A stretch of 64,000 nt of DNA from CAVWXT01 sp963759115 (lineage in GTDB: Bacteria; Planctomycetota; Planctomycetia; Pirellulales; Thermoguttaceae): assembly GCA_963759115.1 (NCBI GenBank), contig CAVWXT010000003.1, positions 150,169 through 214,168 on the forward strand, written 5' to 3'. Of the stretch, positions 58,815 to 64,000 are shown piece by piece (the stretch's first letter is position 1; each line of letters begins with the position of its first letter). A model generated the notes under the pieces. It ran no database searches. It was not told the DNA's origin and worked only from the letters and a program-made list of their open reading frames with translations. The translations under genes and the position numbers were made by a program.

Positions 58815-59570
58815 ATGAATACCATCCGCTACAAGATCTGGCAATGGGGAGAATTAACCAATCAGGGTTCCAACGTTCAGTACAACGTTGGGATCGCCAC
58901 TAAGGCAAAGCGAAGCAACGTCAATCCGTTTGCAATTTCCAATGAACTAATCTGCTTACGTCTCGGCTTGGCGATGTCTCTGCCAGTTCCGTTGGGAGTG
59001 ATCCTCGATAAGGATGGTCAGCAATACTATGCGTCACTTCACGTCGCCGTAGCCCCGGAGGGACTGCCGCCCGCCACCGAGGAAGATTTGGACGCAATCG
59101 CTGCAAATGAACGGTTGGCGTGCGGCATTGTGATGTTCGACAGTTGGGTGCTGAATGAAGATCGCTGTACAAAGAACATCAGCTACATTGATGAAACCGA
59201 GCAGACGTTTATCTTTGATCACGAGAAAGCCTTATTTGACAAGTCGGGACGCGCTTACCTTGAGGGCCACGCAAGAGACATCTGCATTGGAGATCATTGC
59301 CTAGCAGATAGAATCGTTTCGTTGTGGAGTTTCCCCGACTGGCACGCAAGGATGATGAGCATTCCAGAATCCTATATTTACGACAGCGTGCAACTGGCAT
59401 CTGGTGTCGGACTTCCCGAATGTGAAAGCGAGTTTAGCGCCAATTACCTCTTGGAACGACGCGAGCGATTGCCGCATATTTTTTTAGCGCAACGAGCGGT
59501 TGTGTTTCCAAACCTTGCTGAAGGTCTGCTGGACCCACTGACGGGCCTCCCCATCGAATATCAAATATAG
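58815..59570 (+). CDS. HipA-like kinase-fold protein
   Basis: This intact 251-residue protein is of the HipA-like group. After MNTIRYKIWQWGEL come NPFAISNELICLRLGLAMSL, PVPLGVILDKDGQQ, and the kinase-like segment VMFDSWVLNEDRCTKNISYI (N..DR...N catalytic loop) and TFIFDHEKALF (metal-binding Asp). It lacks the long N-terminal domain of true HipA toxins. The ATG at 58815 has no strong ribosome binding site; a TTG at 58746 in frame is an alternative. Ten bases separate it from the DUF3037-like gene, the usual partner. GC content is visibly lower than in neighbouring genes. A toxin, defence or signalling role is possible; none is proven. Confidence 0.83.
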   Translation: MNTIRYKIWQWGELTNQGSNVQYNVGIATKAKRSNVNPFAISNELICLRLGLAMSLPVPLGVILDKDGQQYYASLHVAVAPEGLPPATEEDLDAIAANERLACGIVMFDSWVLNEDRCTKNISYIDETEQTFIFDHEKALFDKSGRAYLEGHARDICIGDHCLADRIVSLWSFPDWHARMMSIPESYIYDSVQLASGVGLPECESEFSANYLLERRERLPHIFLAQRAVVFPNLAEGLLDPLTGLPIEYQI

Positions 59571-59580
59571 GAATCGTATC

Positions 59581-60462
59581 ATGCCACCATCTGCGGAATA
59601 CTTGATCACACAATATCTCCGCAATCCTGTGCGACGTGAACCCAGAAATGTCGGGATCATCGTAATTCTGGGTGACTCACGATCAGCCAGGTTTTCGGGA
59701 GAGGTGTCGGATACGGGGGAGATTGATGGACGATCGACAAAATGGGTTGCACACCCTAGCGTATATCGCAAGTGGGTAAAGTATTGGCGCGAACAGTTGA
59801 GAAAAGACGGCGATGGTCTCGCTGAACGATTGGCCCAAACGAATGGCGGAAATTATGACGTTATTCGCGGAGGGTTTGTAACTGATTACGGCAACGACTC
59901 CCCGCAGATGATTTGCGAGAATCTGTTTGTTCGCCTAGTGGAAACCGATGAGACTGCGCCAGTCAGTGTCGGTCGCGCCGAGTCTGACCTAGACACTTCG
60001 TCCCGCGCATTTGAGGCGCAAGTTGCAACGACCTTTAGGCAACTCGGAATCATGCACGGCCACCAACTTCCTACAGTGCGGCATCCGATTTTGCATAATG
60101 TGCCCGTGGCGGGTACAAGAATGAATCACACTCCGCAGTTTTGCCAGTATAACGGACATCTATGTGTTATGGAATCGCTCAATTTCTCGACATCTAGAAG
60201 GCTGCCAATCAAACATCACGCTGGGTACATGGCCAAGATGTTTGATGATATCGCCAACAACAATAGTGCCGCAGAACGTGTCGCAATGATACACGTTTCC
60301 CGCGAAGACATGGAAGATAGGACAGTGAAGTATTCACGGGACTTGCTCTCTGACAGTGCCAGACTCGTCAACTGGTTGGACCTAGAAGAGCGTGATGTGT
60401 TTTTGACGGATCGTCAACGTATGGCACTTAACGACGGTCCTACAACAGGATTGCTGAAATAA
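59581..60462 (+). CDS. DUF3037-like partner of the HipA-like kinase
   Basis: This intact 293-residue protein has an N-terminus YLITQYLRNPVRREPRNVGI that matches the entry of DUF3037 proteins, which are typically encoded beside HipA-like kinases. The C-terminal half (FEAQVATTFRQLGI, HLCVMESLNFSTSRRLPIKH) looks like a nuclease-type or other enzymatic fold, but no motif can be named. It stops one base before the end of the convergent IS1595 transposase gene, which is tighter than any normal IS border would allow. It shares the lower GC and relaxed codon use of the kinase gene. Confidence 0.78.
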   Translation: MPPSAEYLITQYLRNPVRREPRNVGIIVILGDSRSARFSGEVSDTGEIDGRSTKWVAHPSVYRKWVKYWREQLRKDGDGLAERLAQTNGGNYDVIRGGFVTDYGNDSPQMICENLFVRLVETDETAPVSVGRAESDLDTSSRAFEAQVATTFRQLGIMHGHQLPTVRHPILHNVPVAGTRMNHTPQFCQYNGHLCVMESLNFSTSRRLPIKHHAGYMAKMFDDIANNNSAAERVAMIHVSREDMEDRTVKYSRDLLSDSARLVNWLDLEERDVFLTDRQRMALNDGPTTGLLK

Positions 60463-60463
60463 G

Positions 60464-61429
60464 TCATCCGTACATCAGCCGCCGACCCTCCGCGCCTTTG
60501 ATGGCGGCAACCATCCGCTCCCCATCGCTTACCTTCCGCTCTGTCCAGCGGAATCCGAACTCGTTGCAATAGCGGTGAAGATGCTGCTTGGACAACTGAT
60601 GGAATGTCCCGTAGTGGCCGCGCTTCAGAAGTGCAAAGAAGCTCTCGGCCGTATTCGTGTTGACCGATAGACCATCGGACGTGAATCGTGCGTATGTCCC
60701 CGCGCTGTGCGTGATAATCTCGTGTCGGCCGACCTGGGAATCGAGCCCCCTGTAACCCGCAAAGTCATCGGTCATTACGATGGCATCTTTTGCAACGTGA
60801 ACGGCAATCTGCCCCTTGAGCGACTTGGCGCTAACTGTGTCGATTGGCATTGCCCGCGCTGATCCGTCGCGCTCGACTAACACCATGACGGGCTTCTTTG
60901 TAGTACCGCGGCCTCGGGGTGCGGGCTTGCCGGAATGCGGACGCGGCTTACCACCGACGTAGGTTTCATCAACCTCTACCGTCCCCTGGAGCATTCCGGC
61001 CATTGGCTCTTGCTTCATTGCTTCCCGGATTCGATGATTAAGAAACCACGCCGACTTCTGAGTGATTCCCAACTCGCGGGCCATTTGGTGGCTGCTGATG
61101 CCCTTCTTGCTACTGGTCATCAGATGGATCGCCATGAGCCACTTTGACAGCGGAATCTTGCTCTCCTCAAAGATCGTGCCGATCCGCACGGTGAATTGCT
61201 CTCGGCACGACTTGCATTTGTAGACGCCTGGCCGGACGGGGCTCTTGCTGTCGGGCTTGGCCGTCAGCTTGTAGATGTCGGTGCATCCGCAGTGCGCACA
61301 TACCGGGCCGTTGGGCCACCGTTTGGATTCCAGAAACGACCGGGCCTTTTCTTCGTCCTGAAAGAGCGGCAGAAGAGTGGCAAGGTTTAGGTCCGCGTCG
61401 GTGCCAGTCGGGGGGTTCTTTCTGGGCAT
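60464..61429 (-). CDS. IS1595-family transposase
   Basis: This intact 321-residue DDE transposase has an N-terminal zinc ribbon (CAHCGCTDIY, CKSCREQFTVRIGTIFEES). The helix-turn-helix is around SSHQMARELGITQKSAWFLN. The catalytic residues are in VEVDETYVGGKPR, IVMTDDFAGYRGL and NTAESFFALLKRGHYGTFH (ISXO2-like core with N rather than K at the last position). No terminal inverted repeats were recognised. Because the stop touches the DUF3037-like gene, the element may be degenerate or domesticated. Confidence 0.95.
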   Translation of the reverse strand: MPRKNPPTGTDADLNLATLLPLFQDEEKARSFLESKRWPNGPVCAHCGCTDIYKLTAKPDSKSPVRPGVYKCKSCREQFTVRIGTIFEESKIPLSKWLMAIHLMTSSKKGISSHQMARELGITQKSAWFLNHRIREAMKQEPMAGMLQGTVEVDETYVGGKPRPHSGKPAPRGRGTTKKPVMVLVERDGSARAMPIDTVSAKSLKGQIAVHVAKDAIVMTDDFAGYRGLDSQVGRHEIITHSAGTYARFTSDGLSVNTNTAESFFALLKRGHYGTFHQLSKQHLHRYCNEFGFRWTERKVSDGERMVAAIKGAEGRRLMYG

Positions 61430-61505
61430 GGCTGATTTCCTTTCTCTGCCCTAATTTTACCGCGCGGCCGTGGGTTTGTCAAGTATATTATTCCGTTTTC
61501 CTTTA

Positions 61506-61585
61506 AGCCCCCTTCAGGGGGCGCGGATTGGTTCGTTGGCGGAAATTGGCTCAGAATCATCCCTTCGCGCCCCCTGAAGGGGGCT
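61506..61585. repeat. Palindromic repeat, family H
   Basis: Perfect 20-base inverted arms at 61506-61525 and 61566-61585 (core CCCCCTTCAGGGGGCGCG) are separated by 40 bases. It lies upstream of the IS1595 gene, next to a family G copy. Confidence 0.9.
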
Positions 61586-61619
61586 CGAAGAAAAGGGAAA
61601 TGGTGTCTTGGCTTCCTTT

Positions 61620-61705
61620 CCACAGGCGTAAACGCCTGGGCTAAAGAAAAGTAACAACGAGGGCATTGCCCTGGGCTGGGAGAACAGCAGCCCCTTCGGG
61701 GCGAA
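61620..61705. repeat. Dispersed repeat, family G, inverted copy
   Basis: It carries CCACAGGCGTAAACGCCTGG and then ACGAGGGCATTGCCCTGGG, the inverse of the element at 58380-58487, followed by a small AGCCCCTTCGGGGC hairpin. It forms the right edge of the low-GC island. Confidence 0.85.
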
Positions 61706-61754
61706 CAGTCAAACACCAGTTCAACGGCACTGGGTTCAACGTCGCGCGAATTTG

Positions 61755-63663
61755 CTACCGGATCAGCTTCTTCAACTGCGACTCCAGTTCGGTGATCGAG
61801 ACGCTGCGATCGACCACCTTGCCCTGCTGGTCCAACAAGATCATTGTCGGTACGGTCACGATTCCCAGCGCATTGGCCGGCCGGCCGTCCAAGCCGCCTT
61901 CCTCGAAGATCTGCGGCCAAGGCAAGGGGTTTTCGGCCAGGTAGGCGGTCAGGTCTTTTTTGTCGTCGAGGTTGACGCCGATGACCGTGAACGAGCGGCC
62001 GAACTTGTTCCAGAGTTCCTTCAGCGTGGCCATGTCGGCCTTGGCCGGCCCGGACCAGGTGGCCCAGGTACCTGGATCAGCACGACTTTGCCGCGATACT
62101 TGGCGATGTCCACGGGGCTGCCCAAGGGGCTTTGCCCGCTGAGACTGATCGTCTTGCCCACCGAATCCAACCGGGTCTGCGCCCGGCCGCCTTCTTGGCC
62201 GCGGGCGAATCGGGGAATTCCTTGATGATCCGCACGTACCACTTCTTCGAGTCGTCCTCCTGGCCGTTGAATTCCTGGAGGATTGCCAATTGGAGCATGG
62301 CCTCGGCGGCGTCGGGCGTGGTGGGGTAGTCGCTGATGAACTTCTCCAGCGTCTTCAACCACTCCCCCTGGATTTTCGGGTAGTCGGCCTTCGACGCCTG
62401 CATGCTCAAGACATAGGCGGCGGTCAACTGGCGGAACTTGACGTAGGCGGCCAGGTTCTTGTCGGAATCCTTCTGGACTTTCTCGAAGAGCGTCCGCAAC
62501 CGATTGGCGCCGTCGGGATACGTGCCCGATTGCACGGCGAAACTGATCACGTCGGCCGCTTGCCGCAACCACGTGCTGCGCTCTTCGGCGGTTTTGGCGG
62601 CGGCAGCCATCTGCTCCAACAGGTCGGCCCGGCGGTCGGTATATCGACTCTGGCCGTCGGGCGTGGCCTTGCCGGCCTCCTGGTCCAGTTTCTCCAGATC
62701 GGCCAGCAGTTTTTGCACGGCGTCGTTGCCCGCGGCGTTGGCCGTCTCGCTGCGATGCGACACGGACGCCTGGAAGAAGAACCCCGTGGAAGACGTTTCG
62801 GTCTGCCCGTCGGCCAGTGGCTGGGGCAGGTCGACCACCCGCCACGCATCGCCGACCTGGACCAGCGTGCCGATGAGCACCTGGGACTGCTTTCCGCCGT
62901 CTTCCACCAGTGCCGTTACGTTCTCGTATACCCGCAGGTCTTTAGTCGATTCGTCGGTTCCGGCGGGCACCACGCCCGGCCGATTGGCGCTGAACTGCAC
63001 CCAGGTGCAATTGCGTGTGACGGCCTTCTGCCGGGCCGCCATGGTCCTGAATTCGGCCGTGGCTTTGGCGATCTTCTCGGCCACGCCTTCGGCCCGCGCC
63101 TTGCCCAACCCGAGCGACTTCAGTTCAGCGGGCGTGAGCACGAGGCGCGCAAACCGATCGGCATCGCGGGCGGCGATGGCCGCAATCACTTCGGCGGTCG
63201 CCTCTTCGGCCGAGATCGACTTCCACGACTCAACGACGCCGTCCTCCCTCGGATTCAGACCCCAGCGACTGCCGCCGGTGTGGAACCAGCGATACTGGTC
63301 GGCCTTGCCGTTGAAGTTGGAGTCGATGTCGCGATAGACCTCAAGCCCGTCCTTGTAGTAACTCCACTGGTCCACGTGGTTGTCGTCGTTGGTGTCGACG
63401 AACTTCCGCAGGATCACGCCGTCGGGGCTCTCCACGATCCAGCCCGCGTGGCCGTCGATCTTCTTGGCCAGAATCTTGCACTTGGCGGCCTCTTCCGGGC
63501 TGGGCCGGTCATAGTCCACCCCGGACTGGACGGGCATGAGCGTCAGGGCTTGTTCGGCCGTTGGCCTGGACTCCGAAGGTGCGGCCGCCCACGACGCGCG
63601 TGGCAGCAGCAGAAGCGTCATCATGCAGAAAAACCAGACTTTGGGGGGGTAAAACCGCATCAT
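61755..63663 (-). CDS. Secreted TlpA/thioredoxin-fold protein without CxxC (frameshifted)
   Basis: This protein of about 635 residues starts with a signal peptide (MMRFYPPKVWFFCMMTLLLL). A long unique region includes an EF-like/DUF segment (VDTNDDNHVDQWSYYKDGLE) and helical TPR-like sequence (AYVLSMQASKADYPKIQGEW). After frame changes near 62160 and 62060 comes a C-terminal TlpA-like domain: GKVVLIQV, TWATWSGPAKADMATLKELW, GVNLDDKKDLTAYL and VPTMILLDQQGKVVDR. The position of the usual WCxPC active site reads WSGPA, so both cysteines are gone and it cannot do thiol exchange. AAGGAAAGG upstream supports the start. The fold may serve binding only. Confidence 0.85.
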
Positions 63664-64000
63664 GCTGAGTCCCTTTCCTTAGCCGCAAAGCGGATTTCAA
63701 TCCGCTCGAACGGAATGAATTCCGTTCTACGAGGTTGTTCCTGGATCGGTCCCTACCGCCAGCGCAGTCGCATCCGGCGGACGCACTTCAATGTTTCGGC
63801 CCGGTTGAGGGCAGAACATAATCCGATCAGGGAGATTTTTCCGATTCCGTTCGTATTAGCGGGTGGTATATAGTGCATCCTAAGATGTATTTCGGCGGAA
63901 GCAGGGCCTCGGCCGGACTAATCATGACCGGGGGTAGCCGCAATACCGTTCAACGGATTAGAACGATGGCAGGTCGAAACTCTTTGGCTGGCTGGGGGTA
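63664..64000. other. Window end without a supported gene
   Basis: It contains the family F repeat (63686-63731) and upstream sequence of the TlpA-like gene. From 63732 to the end no gene, RNA or further repeat was recognised. Confidence 0.5.
63686..63731. repeat. Palindromic repeat, family F
   Basis: AAGCGGATTTCAATCCGCT and AACGGAATGAATTCCGTT form two adjacent hairpins, inverse to the copy at 35005-35052. It is located just upstream of the TlpA-like gene. Confidence 0.85.

Overview
The window looks like chromosome from a high-GC member of the Planctomycetes (probably Pirellulales-like), most likely a metagenome bin or long-read assembly. Supporting signs are a PEP-CTERM surface protein with 213-residue repeats, the futalosine-type menaquinone genes (mqnE with ubiD/ubiX/ubiA/ubiE homologues), WD40-caspase and vWA giant proteins, an NDP-forming acyl-CoA synthetase fused to GNAT, a small basic LPLSFEKAVEGLL-type protein, and many dispersed palindromic repeats between and inside genes. 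No rRNA, tRNA or CRISPR array was seen. Taxonomy is inference from gene content only.

Layout. 1-5.4 kb: fused 2-oxoacid dehydrogenase E1 (cut by the window edge), a BaiN/HI0933-type flavoprotein and a secreted beta-helix protein. 6-8.9 kb: PEP-CTERM repeat protein. 9.3-14.2 kb: acyl-CoA synthetase/GNAT, a WecG/TagA glycosyltransferase and two unknown genes. 14.5-16.2 kb: a two-gene IS4-like element. 16.4-31 kb: the most unusual block, one minus-strand gene train encoding Hcp, an M15 peptidase, VgrG, an FHA-DUF4123 fusion, PAAR, a DUF4384 protein, a WD40-caspase and a giant pseudocaspase-vWA protein. A gene of unknown function diverges from hcp. 32.6-37.6 kb: TPR-methyltransferase, acyl-CoA dehydratase activase fusion, sigma-54 activator remnant. 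37.6-39.5 kb: ISAzo13-family element abutting a truncated HEPN toxin and its MNT antitoxin. 39.6-47.9 kb: housekeeping genes (uppS, purA, methyltransferase, transglutaminase, DUF480, histidine kinase, cytidylate-kinase-like, ComB-like). 48-53.7 kb: menaquinone cluster with a decayed PIN module inside it. 53.8-58.3 kb: rbsD and a nucleotide-sugar operon (GDP-mannose-epimerase-like, GHMP kinase-like, double nucleotidyltransferase, manC-like). 58.6-61.4 kb: lower-GC island with a microprotein, a HipA-like kinase, a DUF3037-like protein and an IS1595 transposase. 61.7-63.7 kb: a thioredoxin-fold protein that has lost its CxxC.

How the genes work together. Hcp, VgrG, PAAR and a DUF4123 adaptor are the exported tube-and-spike parts of a type VI secretion system. 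The M15 peptidase between hcp and vgrG is a credible cell-wall-cleaving cargo. The caspase and pseudocaspase genes follow in the same direction with short gaps, so they may form a protease/scaffold pair tied to this spike module. No sheath, baseplate or membrane-complex genes are present, so the apparatus would have to be encoded elsewhere.

Quality warning. Many well-conserved genes carry one to six single-base frameshifts with intact protein sequence on both sides. This looks like uncorrected sequencing indels rather than decay. For those genes the given span covers the whole reconstructed gene and no single frame is open across it.
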